NCBI GenBank assembly: GCA_011523505.1
Contig: WTGP01000026.1
Span: 62,001-126,000, forward strand
DNA length: 64,000 nt
From: Gammaproteobacteria bacterium
Lineage (GTDB): Bacteria > Pseudomonadota > Gammaproteobacteria > Steroidobacterales > Foliamicaceae
Direction of reading: 5' to 3'
Of this stretch, positions 29,157-39,262 are shown piece after piece; the stretch's first letter is position 1; each line of letters opens with the position of its first letter. Position numbers and translations under genes: made by a program. The notes beneath the pieces are model-generated. The model did not search any database, was not told the origin of the DNA, and saw only the letters and a program-made list of their open reading frames with translations.

Positions 29157-29807
29157 CTAATCGCTGGCGGCCTGCTCTGCGTATTCGGCTCTCCAAGCTT
29201 CCTTTACCTTGCGCGAGCGCTCGATCAAGGGTGTGAACTTATCGTGATCCACGTCCCGCTGGAAGAGCTTTTCGATATAAACCATGGCCGTTATGGGGGA
29301 CTCGGCCCAGTGGATATAGCGCCATCCCTCCGGCTTCTTGCGCATGACCGCGCTCACTCGGACGTCCTCTCCTATCGGGGGGCGGCCCCGCATCTTCATT
29401 TCGAAATGCATGTACCAGGCGGCAATAGCCAGGTCATCGGCGATGATCTTGACTGAAATGTCTCGCATCTCCTCGCGCAGACCTTCCATCACCGGGCTCG
29501 GGAGGGGTGGAGAAAGATAGGCCTTCAGCGGCTCCCAGCCGATGAACCAGCCGTCCTGCTCCTCGGCAAGGTAGAAGGGCACCTCTTCGTCGGGGTCCCA
29601 AAGTTCCAGGACTGTTCGGTAGTCCTGCGAGTTCCATCGTTCCGCGGTCTCGTGAACGAGCGCCTTTACGGCCTCGATATCGTCCTGCTCGGCGGCATGG
29701 GCCGAGTGAATGGCAAGTGCGGTCATGGTCAACGCCACCCCCAATGCAAAATTCGCCCGCAGCGACGCTAACACAGTTGAAGACACAATCACCTCTCTTG
29801 CAGTCAC
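29157..29807 (-). CDS. Secreted SnoaL/NTF2-like domain protein
   Basis: Signal-like N-terminus; VKALVHETAERWNSQDYRTVLELWDPDEEVPFYLAEE. Confidence 0.65.
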   Translation of the reverse strand: MTAREVIVSSTVLASLRANFALGVALTMTALAIHSAHAAEQDDIEAVKALVHETAERWNSQDYRTVLELWDPDEEVPFYLAEEQDGWFIGWEPLKAYLSPPLPSPVMEGLREEMRDISVKIIADDLAIAAWYMHFEMKMRGRPPIGEDVRVSAVMRKKPEGWRYIHWAESPITAMVYIEKLFQRDVDHDKFTPLIERSRKVKEAWRAEYAEQAASD

Positions 29808-30514
29808 TAGTACTCCTCATCGTATTCGATCAGGTCGAAATGGGCGTTCATGTATCCGCCCACGGTAATCTTGACGAAAAGGAACCCGTCCGGAGTGCAC
29901 CACACGTCCTCGGTCGGGTGATAATCGAGCAGGAACCGGTAATGGTCGGTTTCGAACGTCCCGGCCGGCACGGTGATCTCTTCGCGCCCTACGTATTCCA
30001 GGTCGAAATCGGTGGTGCACAGGTTGGGTCCGGAGCATCCGTCGTGTTCGCGTGAAGACATCAGCACGCCGCGGCACGGTTGCGGGTTCTGTTTCGAGGA
30101 GTGGATGAAGCGGGCGCAGTGGATCGCGTCGCAGGACACGGGATGCGCTCCAAAGGACAGCGGCGGCGTGGTTAGATCCATGCGCTGGCTCGTGCGTCCG
30201 GTCGTGACATTGACGGCTTCGCACTCGGCTCCGCCGTCCGTGAAACGGAACCAGCCGCTGCCGAGAAACTTGCCGCTCTGGTGCAAACGGACAAAACAGT
30301 CCAGCGGACGGTAATCAGGGTCGGTCGTATAGACCGTTTCCCGCAAGACGGACCGGTCGGCGACCACACCCGGTTCGATTTCGCAATGCGCCCGCAGGGT
30401 GCGCTGGCCGTCCTCGTGGAAGGTGACCGACCACCATTCCCGCCCGAAATCGCGCCGTTCTCCCTCCGGATCAAAAATATAGGCGATTTTGCCTCGTACG
30501 TTTCGATGTTTCAT
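29807..30514 (-). CDS. Hypothetical protein (cytosolic, beta-rich)
   Basis: 235 aa ORF, start overlaps nothing else, overlaps the next gene by one base; high-GC codon usage. Confidence 0.6.
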   Translation of the reverse strand: MKHRNVRGKIAYIFDPEGERRDFGREWWSVTFHEDGQRTLRAHCEIEPGVVADRSVLRETVYTTDPDYRPLDCFVRLHQSGKFLGSGWFRFTDGGAECEAVNVTTGRTSQRMDLTTPPLSFGAHPVSCDAIHCARFIHSSKQNPQPCRGVLMSSREHDGCSGPNLCTTDFDLEYVGREEITVPAGTFETDHYRFLLDYHPTEDVWCTPDGFLFVKITVGGYMNAHFDLIEYDEEY

Positions 30515-30610
30515 TCCGCAAACCTAGCACAGTAATGTTGACGGGGCGTGTTTAAGGCATCATGTGAGCTCGCCTCAGGGACTCCCCTCTACCAGATCTC
30601 TCCGGGAAAA

Positions 30611-32542
30611 ATGCGCAAGCGGCAACAGGCACGGTTCGGTGCGGGCATAACGCGGCGCGACTTCGTCAACGGGGTGGCGGCCGGCGCCGGCACCGCTCTC
30701 ACGGCGGGCGCTGCTTCGGCCTATGGGCAGGCGGTATCCGATCCGCTGGTGCTGTCGCTTGGCGACGACTGGTACGGCTACGGCGGGGTCGGACCCTACC
30801 GTCATTCGCACGGCAACTCCCCGGAAGTCGTGGAAGCGGCGCATCGCATTCTCGACGGTCGCTTCCCGGTCGATTTGGACCAGCTGGAATCGGTCGAGGA
30901 ATACGATCTGGCGATCGTGGGGGGAGGGATGGCCGGCCTGGGCGCTGCGCTTGAGTTCTCACTCAGGCGCGGGAACGGTCAGACCTGCATCCTGCTGGAC
31001 AACCATCCCATGATCGGCGGCGAGGCCAAGGAAAACGAGTTCCTGGTGAACGGTGAACGGCTGATTGCGCCGCAGGGAGCGAACGGTTTCTTCGTGCCGG
31101 ATGCGCCGGGCGACTTGAGCGCCGCCCGAGGGGACCCGTATTACTACGCCGAGCTTGGCATTCCGCGGGAGTTCACGTTCGCCTCCTGGCCAGAAGACAA
31201 GAAGCCCCTGCGTTTTTGCCGCGACAACTACGGCTACCTGGTAGTCGGACTGCAACGCAACGCCAGCGTGGGACACTTCTTCGAAGATGGAGGCGGCGGC
31301 GAGGGCTCCTGGGCCGTCGACATGTTCCACAATCGGCTTGCCGACACTCCGCTTGGGGAAGCATCGCGAAAAAGCCTGATGGCGTGGTTCGAGTCCGGCG
31401 CCGCCCGCCGTTTCGATTCGCCGGATCGGGCGCGGCGGGCGCTCGACACGATGTCTTACGAGCAGTTTCTCCGCGACGAACTGGACCTGGGCGAGGAGGG
31501 GATCCGTTACGCGGACCTGTTCCTCGCTTCCGCCTGCGGCCTTGGGAGCGACTGCGTGTCGGCCTATGCCGCATACCAGATGCCCATGCCCGGACTGTTC
31601 GGCCCCATGCCGGACGGCATGCGGCGGGTCTCGTTTCCCGGCGGAAACTCCGGGTTCGTCCGGTACTTTCTCAAGCGGCTGGTCCCGGACTCGATCCGGG
31701 GCGGGTCCAGCTTCGAGGACATCATCACAATGCCGGTGAACACGGCCGCGCTGGACCGGCCGGGCCAGCCGATCCGCATGCGCACGAACGCTACCGCAGT
31801 TCATGTCTCGCATGAAGGCGCCGCGGCAGACGCGGGTTCCGTTGCCGTGATCTACACGCGCAACGGGGGCTACCACGGCATCCGGGCGAAGGCGGTCGTG
31901 ATGGCTACGGGGAACTGGATCAATCGGTTGATCGTGCGCGATATGCCGCCTTCGTACCGGGAGGCCTGCGCAAGCTTCCTGCATGCGCCCTTCCTGGTGG
32001 CCAACGTGGCCCTGACGAATTGGCGCTTTCTCTACCGGCTCGGCATTACCGCCGCGATCTGGGACCGGCAGGAAGACGGATTCGGCTTCACCTGCAATAT
32101 CCGCAACCCGATGCAGGTGGGCGACTACAGGCCGCCGCTTGATCCCGACAAGCCGGCCGTCCTGTCTTTCTATACGCCCTTTCATTCGCCCGGCCTCGAC
32201 CCGAAGGTGCAGGTCACGCTGGGCCGGGCGGAACTGCTCGGCGCCTCCTATCCCGAATACGAGGCACGGATCCACCGTCAGATGATGCGTCTGTTCGCCG
32301 CCGCCGGATTCGAGCCGGCGAAGGATGTTGCGGGCCTCATACTCAATCGCTGGGGGCATGCGTATTCGGTGCCGTATCCCGGGTTTTACGGCGGCGCGAA
32401 CGGCACGGCGCCGCGCGATACGCTTCGGAAGAACTACGGGCGCATCGCGTTCGCGCACTCCGAACTCGACGGCAATCAGCATTACGGGCCGGCCGCCGAC
32501 GAAGGCCGCCGGGCGTACCGTCAATTGGCGGACGCGCTTTGA
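30611..32542 (+). CDS. Tat-exported FAD/NAD(P)-binding oxidoreductase, spermidine dehydrogenase (SpdH)-like
   Basis: Tat motif TRRDFVNG; YDLAIVGGGMAGLGAALEF dinucleotide fold; ILLDNHPMIGGEAKENEF. Confidence 0.75.
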   Translation: MRKRQQARFGAGITRRDFVNGVAAGAGTALTAGAASAYGQAVSDPLVLSLGDDWYGYGGVGPYRHSHGNSPEVVEAAHRILDGRFPVDLDQLESVEEYDLAIVGGGMAGLGAALEFSLRRGNGQTCILLDNHPMIGGEAKENEFLVNGERLIAPQGANGFFVPDAPGDLSAARGDPYYYAELGIPREFTFASWPEDKKPLRFCRDNYGYLVVGLQRNASVGHFFEDGGGGEGSWAVDMFHNRLADTPLGEASRKSLMAWFESGAARRFDSPDRARRALDTMSYEQFLRDELDLGEEGIRYADLFLASACGLGSDCVSAYAAYQMPMPGLFGPMPDGMRRVSFPGGNSGFVRYFLKRLVPDSIRGGSSFEDIITMPVNTAALDRPGQPIRMRTNATAVHVSHEGAAADAGSVAVIYTRNGGYHGIRAKAVVMATGNWINRLIVRDMPPSYREACASFLHAPFLVANVALTNWRFLYRLGITAAIWDRQEDGFGFTCNIRNPMQVGDYRPPLDPDKPAVLSFYTPFHSPGLDPKVQVTLGRAELLGASYPEYEARIHRQMMRLFAAAGFEPAKDVAGLILNRWGHAYSVPYPGFYGGANGTAPRDTLRKNYGRIAFAHSELDGNQHYGPAADEGRRAYRQLADAL

Positions 32543-32557
32543 GCTGAGCCCGCGTCG

Positions 32558-33313
32558 TCAGACGCGGTCGGATCGGCCGCCGTCCATCGTGATATTGGCG
32601 CCGACGACGAACCGCGCCCGGCGCGAACAGAGGAACACCACCACGTTTGCAATCTCTTGCGGCGTAGCCATGCGGCCCAGCGGGATCTCTTCGGCCTTCC
32701 TGCGAACGTATTCGGGGTCTTCCGCCTCCAGTTGTGCCCAGATCCCGTCTTCGGACCAGGTCGGGCCGGGCGAGACCACATTGACCCGGACGCCGCCGGT
32801 CGCGAGCTCGTGTGAGAGACCCTTGGCGATGTGCGCCAGCGCAGCTTTGGTTGCCCCGTAGGCGTCCCGCTTGCGCGACGTAGCGGCCGAGGTCGAGCCG
32901 ATGACGACAACGGCGGCGTCGCCGGATTCCCGGGCGGAGTCCTCGAGGTGCGGGGCAACGAAATCGACGATGCGGCTCAGCGCGGCGATCTCGACTTGAA
33001 AGTTGCTCTGCCAAGCTTCTTCGGTGTCGCCGGCGGCCATGGCACTGGCGTTGAGCACGAGCAGGTCGAGGCCGCCCAGGCGGGCGATGGCCTGGTCCAG
33101 CCACTCCAGCGTCGAGCCGGATTCCTCCAGGTCCACGGCCGTGCCCTGAACCGCGGCCGAGGAAGCGCTGCCCGACGGCGGCGTGGCGGACAGCGAACGG
33201 GCGCAGTACTCGACACGGCACCCTTCGGAAGCCAGTCCTTCGACGATGGCGCGTCCTATGCCGCGGGAGCCGCCGGTGACGATTGCCCGCGATTGGCCGA
33301 GGTTCAGGTCCAT
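32558..33313 (-). CDS. SDR-family oxidoreductase
   Basis: AIVTGGSRGIGRAIVEGLA; YGATKAALAHIAKGLSHEL. Confidence 0.92.
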   Translation of the reverse strand: MDLNLGQSRAIVTGGSRGIGRAIVEGLASEGCRVEYCARSLSATPPSGSASSAAVQGTAVDLEESGSTLEWLDQAIARLGGLDLLVLNASAMAAGDTEEAWQSNFQVEIAALSRIVDFVAPHLEDSARESGDAAVVVIGSTSAATSRKRDAYGATKAALAHIAKGLSHELATGGVRVNVVSPGPTWSEDGIWAQLEAEDPEYVRRKAEEIPLGRMATPQEIANVVVFLCSRRARFVVGANITMDGGRSDRV

Positions 33314-33349
33314 TTCGGTTGTGTCCGGGCGGCCGAGGTCGAGGGCCCC

Positions 33350-34099
33350 TCAGGCCGGATCGACCTGCTTCAGGGCTTCAAGGGCGATGGAGATGAGCGT
33401 GCGCTCGGCTTCGGCGTGCTCCCGCTTGCCGATTTTCTGCTTCCTCAGGCTGTTGACGGTGGATGCGCACATGCTTCCCGCCTTGCAACCCAGGGCCTTG
33501 CCGACCGTAAGAATCGCGGACGTCTCCATGTCGACGGCCAGCACGTCCTGCCCGGCCAGTCGTTCCAGGTTATTGCGAACCCGGTCTTCGGTGTCTTCGT
33601 CCAGCGCGAACATGTCCTGGTAGAAACCGTCGAAACTCGCAAAGGCGCCGACATGGTGGGTGGCCTCGCGCCGCGACGCCGCGCGGGTCAGGGCGCTCAC
33701 CAGCCCGGGATCGGCGCTGGAGTTTCCGGCGCCGTGAGCGTATGCGGAGGACGTGCCTTCGAACGACCTGGCGTTCCGGGCGATGATCATGTCGCCGATG
33801 TTGACGGGAGAGAGCCCGATGCTGGTGCCTATGCGCAGGAATACCGAAGCGCCCAGGTTGGCCAGTTCGTGCAGCACGATCGCGGCGATGGGGGAGCCCA
33901 TCCCGAACGCCGACAAGGTGATCCGTGTGTCCCCGTACATCCCGGTCACGGTAGCGAGCCCGCGGTTGACCGGCATCGCCTCCACGTCGCTCAGGTATTG
34001 ACTGAAACGGGGCACCCGGCCCGGGTCGCCCAGCAGAATGACCCGTTCGGCCACCTGCTCGGCGCTGCATCCGATGTACCAGGCCTTTCGCGAATTCAT
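33350..34099 (-). CDS. Nucleoside phosphorylase (uridine/purine phosphorylase-like)
   Basis: ILLGDPGRV; GMGSPIAAIVLHEL; FLRIGTSIGL; VLAVDMETSAI. Confidence 0.88.
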   Translation of the reverse strand: MNSRKAWYIGCSAEQVAERVILLGDPGRVPRFSQYLSDVEAMPVNRGLATVTGMYGDTRITLSAFGMGSPIAAIVLHELANLGASVFLRIGTSIGLSPVNIGDMIIARNARSFEGTSSAYAHGAGNSSADPGLVSALTRAASRREATHHVGAFASFDGFYQDMFALDEDTEDRVRNNLERLAGQDVLAVDMETSAILTVGKALGCKAGSMCASTVNSLRKQKIGKREHAEAERTLISIALEALKQVDPA

Positions 34100-34105
34100 A
34101 TCCCG

Positions 34106-34960
34106 CTACCCATATGAGCGTTCCCGTAACAGCGATGCGGCCGCGTCGATGCCGCTCGCGACAACGGTCCGCAAGTCCGATTCTCCGGCAAGCAGCGCCG
34201 CCAGGCAGCCGCCCGCCAAAGTATCGCCGGCGCCCGAGGCATCGTCGAAGGACAGGGGTTCCACGTCCACCCGAACCGTGATGCCGTCCCATTCCGCCTG
34301 GACGGCATCGCCACCGGCGGTTTCCACGATCACGGGCCGGCGGTGCCCAGGAGTTGCCGCCAGCCCTTCATCGACCCACTCGCGCTCCTGGCGATTGCAA
34401 AAGATGTAGTCGGCGCGCGCGGCCAGCGCCGTGCGAAGTTCGATCGGATACGAGAGCGGATCGTTTTTCATGACCCATGCCACCTTGCAATCGCCGTCGA
34501 TCAGGTCCAACGCCTCGCGGGCGATCCCGGGAGGCCCCACGGTGACGCACAACAAATCGGCGGCCGCGATTACCTCCTTCTGCCGGCCGGTCAGCGTCTC
34601 CCGTCCCAGCATGCCCGGATCGAACAGGCAGCCGCAACTGCCGTCCTGCTGGTAAATCATGAAACACACGGGCGTGTTGCCCGGCTTAATCGTCGCGATC
34701 GCTTCCACGCCGACGCCGTCGCCTTCGGCCCAGGAAGTGAACAGCTCGCCGTGATGATCCGCGCCCACCCAGGTCACGACGGAAACTTCAATGCCTTCCC
34801 TGGCGATCGGGCGGGCCACATAAAGCGGGCAACCGCCCGGGCGGGGAAAGGCGTCGGCGGGGCGCTGCCGGATCATGACCGTGCGGTCACCCGAAAAAAA
34901 ACCGTCGAGCACCGCGGGAAAGTCGATCGACGCATATCCGATCACCGCCACCCTGTTCAC
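34106..34960 (-). CDS. PfkB-family carbohydrate kinase
   Basis: Substrate loop FPRPGGCPLYVA; C-terminal FDDASGAGDTLAGGCLAALL. Confidence 0.9.
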   Translation of the reverse strand: MNRVAVIGYASIDFPAVLDGFFSGDRTVMIRQRPADAFPRPGGCPLYVARPIAREGIEVSVVTWVGADHHGELFTSWAEGDGVGVEAIATIKPGNTPVCFMIYQQDGSCGCLFDPGMLGRETLTGRQKEVIAAADLLCVTVGPPGIAREALDLIDGDCKVAWVMKNDPLSYPIELRTALAARADYIFCNRQEREWVDEGLAATPGHRRPVIVETAGGDAVQAEWDGITVRVDVEPLSFDDASGAGDTLAGGCLAALLAGESDLRTVVASGIDAAASLLRERSYG

Positions 34961-35532
34961 GACAGCAGCCTGACGCCCTCTTCAAGCGGCACGACCCAGC
35001 CCAGGTAGCGTTCGATGTCCTCCAGCGATGCGTCCGCCAGGTGCGGGCGATTGGAGTTGACGGCGTCGCGCACGACGTGGCAGCGATACCCCAGCGAGAA
35101 AGCATCCTGAACCGTCGCCCGCACGCACACGTTTGCCTTGACGCCGCCGATTACAAGTGTTCCTACGTTGAGTTCGCGCAGCAGCAGGTCAAGGTCGGTG
35201 GCCTGAAATGCGCTCATGCGCCGTTTCGGCAGCAGGATTTCGCCCTGGCCCCGGGGCGAGAAGCCCTCGACCAACTGCGAATCGAATTCGCCGTCCACAC
35301 AATGGACCGGGAGCTTGGCCTGCTCGAAGTCGGTCAGCCCGGGCCGGTGCCGCTCGGCTACGAAAATGACGGGGCGTTGCGCATTTCTGGCGCTTCGAAG
35401 CAACGCCCGCAGAGCGGGGAGCAACTCGGCGCTTTCGGAATAGTAGTTCTGACCGTCTTCATGAAAGAAGGAATTCTGCAGGTCGATGAGCAACAGCGCG
35501 ACGGCTGTGGCGTTTCCCATGTGCTCGCTCAC
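34957..35532 (-). CDS. Isochorismatase-family cysteine hydrolase
   Basis: VALLLIDLQNSF; LLPKRRMSAFQATDLDLLLRELNVGTLVIGGVKANVCVRATVQDAFSLGY. Confidence 0.92.
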   Translation of the reverse strand: MSEHMGNATAVALLLIDLQNSFFHEDGQNYYSESAELLPALRALLRSARNAQRPVIFVAERHRPGLTDFEQAKLPVHCVDGEFDSQLVEGFSPRGQGEILLPKRRMSAFQATDLDLLLRELNVGTLVIGGVKANVCVRATVQDAFSLGYRCHVVRDAVNSNRPHLADASLEDIERYLGWVVPLEEGVRLLS

Positions 35533-36323
35533 GAAGACTTGCGCGGGTCGTTCGGCTCTCTTTCATGGTACAGCACCGACAGCGGATTCGAGCGCACCAG
35601 GCGAGCGTCGTACGTATAGCAATCCTGAAGATAGACGGCTTCGATCAGCTCGATGAGATTGCCTCTTTGATCGAAGCTCTTTCGATGCACGAGCATTACC
35701 GCGGACGGCAGCTCGATGCCAAGCTGTTCGGCTTCCTTGTCGGTGGCCAGACGGACGTTGATGGTTTCGTCGGCATGGTCAATCTCGAGTCCGGCTTCAT
35801 CGAAGGTCTTGTAAAGCGAGAAATCCGAATCCGCCACGCGGCTGTCAGGTCCTGTCAGCGCCGCCACGTCCGCGGCAATGCGCATGGGCACGAGCGCCGT
35901 ATGTATGGCCCACGGCAGGCCATCGACATAGCGGATTCGCTCCAGCAGCAATGCCGGCTCGTCGCAGCCGTACTGCAGGGCCTCGCTACGGTCAAGCTGC
36001 CGCTGTTCCATCAGGCGGTGCGAAGGGACCCGTCCCTGGCGCCGCACGGTTTCCGAGAAACCGCGCAGGTAGCCGGGAGAGCGGTGCAGGGCAGGGCGCG
36101 ACACGAAGGTTCCCACGCCCTGGCGACGCTGCAGCAGCCCTTCGGCGAGCAACACGTCGATGGCCTTTACGACCGTGCCCCGGCTCACGCCGAACTTGAG
36201 GCAGAGTTGCGCCTCGCTGGGCAACAGGTCGCCCGGCACCCATCTGCCCGCGCGAATGCCGTCACGAAGCTCATCGGCCAGGACCGCGTAGCGCGGTTTT
36301 CCTGCGTTCCGGTGTGGGGTCAT
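35529..36323 (-). CDS. GntR-family regulator with UTRA domain (HutC/FarR subfamily)
   Basis: wHTH (YAVLADELRDGIRAGRWVPGDLLPSEAQLCLKFGVSRGTVVKAIDVLLAEGLLQRRQGVGTFV) and UTRA-like C-terminus; longer ORF start at 36359. Confidence 0.92.
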   Translation of the reverse strand: MTPHRNAGKPRYAVLADELRDGIRAGRWVPGDLLPSEAQLCLKFGVSRGTVVKAIDVLLAEGLLQRRQGVGTFVSRPALHRSPGYLRGFSETVRRQGRVPSHRLMEQRQLDRSEALQYGCDEPALLLERIRYVDGLPWAIHTALVPMRIAADVAALTGPDSRVADSDFSLYKTFDEAGLEIDHADETINVRLATDKEAEQLGIELPSAVMLVHRKSFDQRGNLIELIEAVYLQDCYTYDARLVRSNPLSVLYHEREPNDPRKSS

Positions 36324-36367
36324 CGGGAGTATTCCTCGTGTGGAACTGCGATTGTGCAAATGACTAC

Positions 36368-36379
36368 TTGACTAGTCAA
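36368..36379. promoter_or_regulatory. 12-bp perfect palindrome TTGACTAGTCAA between gntR and the TonB receptor; candidate operator with embedded -35 boxes
   Basis: Self-complementary; + strand TTGACT-N17-TATTTT; - strand TTGACT-N17-CACAAT. Confidence 0.75.
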
Positions 36380-36463
36380 CTGAATCATTATATTTTCATT
36401 CCGTACCGGTGCTTCAATTGCTGTCGGGTCATGCGATAAATCCATCCATCAAGGGGACACGCC

Positions 36464-38746
36464 ATGCGAAAGATTTTATTGATCCTTACCGCCGTCTCGA
36501 TCCCATTCCTGATTGCGGACATCACGGTTGCACAGGAATCAACTGCGGTTCTCGAAGAGATCGTCGTCACCGCCCAGAAGCGTGAGGAGTCGCTTTCCGA
36601 CGTGGGCATTGCGGTGGACGTGATCAGCGGTGACCGGTTGCGTGAGGCCGGCGCCCTGTCGCTGATCGAAGTCGGACGGTTCTCTCCGGGCCTCAACATA
36701 CAGACGCCGTTCGGGGAATTCGGCTATCCGCTGATCGCGATACGCGGCGTGAACACCGACGGCTTCATCGAAACGCTGCCTCAGTCCACCGGCGTCTATG
36801 CCGACGGAGTCTATGTCTCGCAACCGCCCATGCAGGCTTTTCGGTTGCTCGATCTGGAACGTATGGAGGTATTGAAAGGGCCGCAGGGAACCATTTACGG
36901 GCGCAATACCATCGCCGGAGCCATCAATCTCATCTCCAGGCGTCCCACTTTCGAGCCGGAAGGATATGCGACCGTGGGATTCGGCCGCTACAGCAGGGCA
37001 TCGTTCGAGGGGGCCTACGGCGGCCCGATCTCGGACACGGCAGCCGGGCGGATTGCCGTGAAGTACCTGCGGCAGACGGACAGCCCCCTCACCAACCTGG
37101 ATCCGAATCTGGACGATGGTGGCGAACTCGATCAACTGATGGCGCGCGGGTCCCTGTTGTTTCGGCCGAACGATGATGTCGAGTTGCTGGTGCGGTTCTA
37201 CGCCGGGCGCGACGATTCGGACGTCTGGCCCTGGGCGGCCATCCCTGCGGGTCAGGACACGGATGGGGACGGCATTCCGGACCAGGTCTGCCCCGAATAT
37301 GCGCGCGGGGACGTTGCCGCGGCCCAGGTGAATTGTCTTGCCAGGGACCCGTTCGTCAGCGGTAACACGTTCAACGATACGGACGGAGATCCATACACGA
37401 TCAACCAGAATGCGATCGGTAACCACGGATACCGGTCAAGCGGCATTTCCGCGGAATTGAACTGGAGTCTCAGCCGGATGACCCTGACCTCGGTGACCGG
37501 TTTCGACGATTTCGAACGGCACGACATACTGGACGAGGACGCCGGGCCGACCGTGGCCCTGGACGATGTCCGGAAATCCGACGTGTCGCAGTTCTCGCAG
37601 GAAGTGCGGCTTGCATCCGACGCCGGCGACGGAATGCAGTGGCTGGCGGGGATTTACTATTCTTCCGACGAGATGGAAGGCGATCCCTCCTTCGATTCGG
37701 GCGGCCGCCAGGATTACTCGACTCTGGAAACCGACACTCTCGGCGTGTTCGGGCAGATCGAATACCCCCTTGCCGACAATCTGGCCCTGACCGTGGGCGG
37801 CCGGTGGACCGACGTGCAACGCGATTTCGACTATCGAACGACCGGTTTCTTCGCCTCCGCCGAACTCAAGGCCGGTGCGAGCAGTTCGTTTTCGGACAGC
37901 GACTATTCCGCCCGGGTGGCGCTGGATTGGAACTACAACGACAACACACTGATCTACGCCAGCATTTCCCGTGGATTCAACGCCGGCACCTTCAACAGCC
38001 AGTTCCTGGCGACCGTCGACAACCTGGAGCCGACAAAATCGGAATCGCTGACCGCCTATGAGGTCGGTCTCAAATCGACATTTGCCGGCGGGCGGGCGAG
38101 CGTCGAGGCTGCCGTCTACTACTACGACGCCACCGATCCGCAGGTGGTCGCCGTTGAACCCCTGAGTCTTATATCGGCCAATTTCCTCATCAATGCCGAT
38201 GACTCGAAGATGCAGGGCGGTGAGATTCAGCTTCGCGCACTTGCCGCGGACTGGCTGGAACTCAGCTTCGGCGCGGCGTACATCGACAGCGAATACGGCA
38301 ACCTGGTGACTTCCGTGGCCGGGACGGGCACGGGCAGCCCGTACCCGGACAATGCCCCGGTGTTCGGATCCACCCTCGCGGACCTCACCGGCAACCGCAT
38401 TCCGAACACGCCCGAATTGAGCATCAATTCATCGGCCACGGTCGAATGGCCCGTAACTGACGGGTGGCGCTTCATCGGCCAGCTGGACTTTCTGTGGGAA
38501 GACGACATACCGCGGGATCTCCGCGCCTCGCCGGCTTTGTTCACGGAATCCCATATCGACGTGGACCTGCGATTGGCCTTGCGGTCCGCGGACGACAAAT
38601 GGGATGCCGCGTTCTGGGTGCGTAACCTGACGGATGAGACTTACCTCACCGAAGCGTACGAAGTGCTCGGATTCGGCTTCTACATCGCGGCCGGCAACTA
38701 CAGCTATCCCAGGACCTTCGGGCTCGAACTGACCCGAAATTTCTAG
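36464..38746 (+). CDS. TonB-dependent receptor
   Basis: LEEIVVTAQKREESLSDVGIAVDVISG; plug KGPQGTIYGRNTIAGAINLI; C-terminal RTFGLELTRNF. Confidence 0.96.
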   Translation: MRKILLILTAVSIPFLIADITVAQESTAVLEEIVVTAQKREESLSDVGIAVDVISGDRLREAGALSLIEVGRFSPGLNIQTPFGEFGYPLIAIRGVNTDGFIETLPQSTGVYADGVYVSQPPMQAFRLLDLERMEVLKGPQGTIYGRNTIAGAINLISRRPTFEPEGYATVGFGRYSRASFEGAYGGPISDTAAGRIAVKYLRQTDSPLTNLDPNLDDGGELDQLMARGSLLFRPNDDVELLVRFYAGRDDSDVWPWAAIPAGQDTDGDGIPDQVCPEYARGDVAAAQVNCLARDPFVSGNTFNDTDGDPYTINQNAIGNHGYRSSGISAELNWSLSRMTLTSVTGFDDFERHDILDEDAGPTVALDDVRKSDVSQFSQEVRLASDAGDGMQWLAGIYYSSDEMEGDPSFDSGGRQDYSTLETDTLGVFGQIEYPLADNLALTVGGRWTDVQRDFDYRTTGFFASAELKAGASSSFSDSDYSARVALDWNYNDNTLIYASISRGFNAGTFNSQFLATVDNLEPTKSESLTAYEVGLKSTFAGGRASVEAAVYYYDATDPQVVAVEPLSLISANFLINADDSKMQGGEIQLRALAADWLELSFGAAYIDSEYGNLVTSVAGTGTGSPYPDNAPVFGSTLADLTGNRIPNTPELSINSSATVEWPVTDGWRFIGQLDFLWEDDIPRDLRASPALFTESHIDVDLRLALRSADDKWDAAFWVRNLTDETYLTEAYEVLGFGFYIAAGNYSYPRTFGLELTRNF

Positions 38747-38781
38747 GCCGGGGGCACGAAGCACCAGAGGGAACGCCTGCC

Positions 38782-39246
38782 ATGCCGGAGGAAAAGCCGA
38801 AAGTCGCGATTTCGATCATCACGCTGGGCGTTGACGACGTCGAGCGCTCGGTGCGGTTCTACACCTCGTTCGGCTGGGAAATGTCGCCGGACTCCGACCC
38901 GGCCATGTGCACCTTCATCAATACGCCTTCGACGGTTCTTGGGCTGGTCGGGTACGAGTTCCTGGCCAACGACGCGCTGCTGAAGGCCAAGCCCCGCGCG
39001 CAATACCAGGGCTTCACCCTGGCCGTGAACGGCTCGTCTCCCGAGGAGGTGGACGCGATATTCGAGAACGCCATACGCAACGGCGGCACCGCGCATCAGC
39101 AACCGCAATGGAAGGACTGGGGCGGGTACGACGGCTATTCCGGCTATTTCCTCGATCCGGACGGTTACCCCTGGGAAGTCGCCTACGCCCCGTTTCTCGA
39201 ACTTACCGACGATGGCCGGCTGATGCCCAAGTCCGCGTCCGAATAA
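38782..39246 (+). CDS. VOC (glyoxalase/dioxygenase) family protein
   Basis: ISIITLGVDDVERSVRFYTSFGW; GYSGYFLDPDGYPWEVAYAP. Confidence 0.92.
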   Translation: MPEEKPKVAISIITLGVDDVERSVRFYTSFGWEMSPDSDPAMCTFINTPSTVLGLVGYEFLANDALLKAKPRAQYQGFTLAVNGSSPEEVDAIFENAIRNGGTAHQQPQWKDWGGYDGYSGYFLDPDGYPWEVAYAPFLELTDDGRLMPKSASE

Positions 39247-39262
39247 GGGGAATTGCGCAGGC

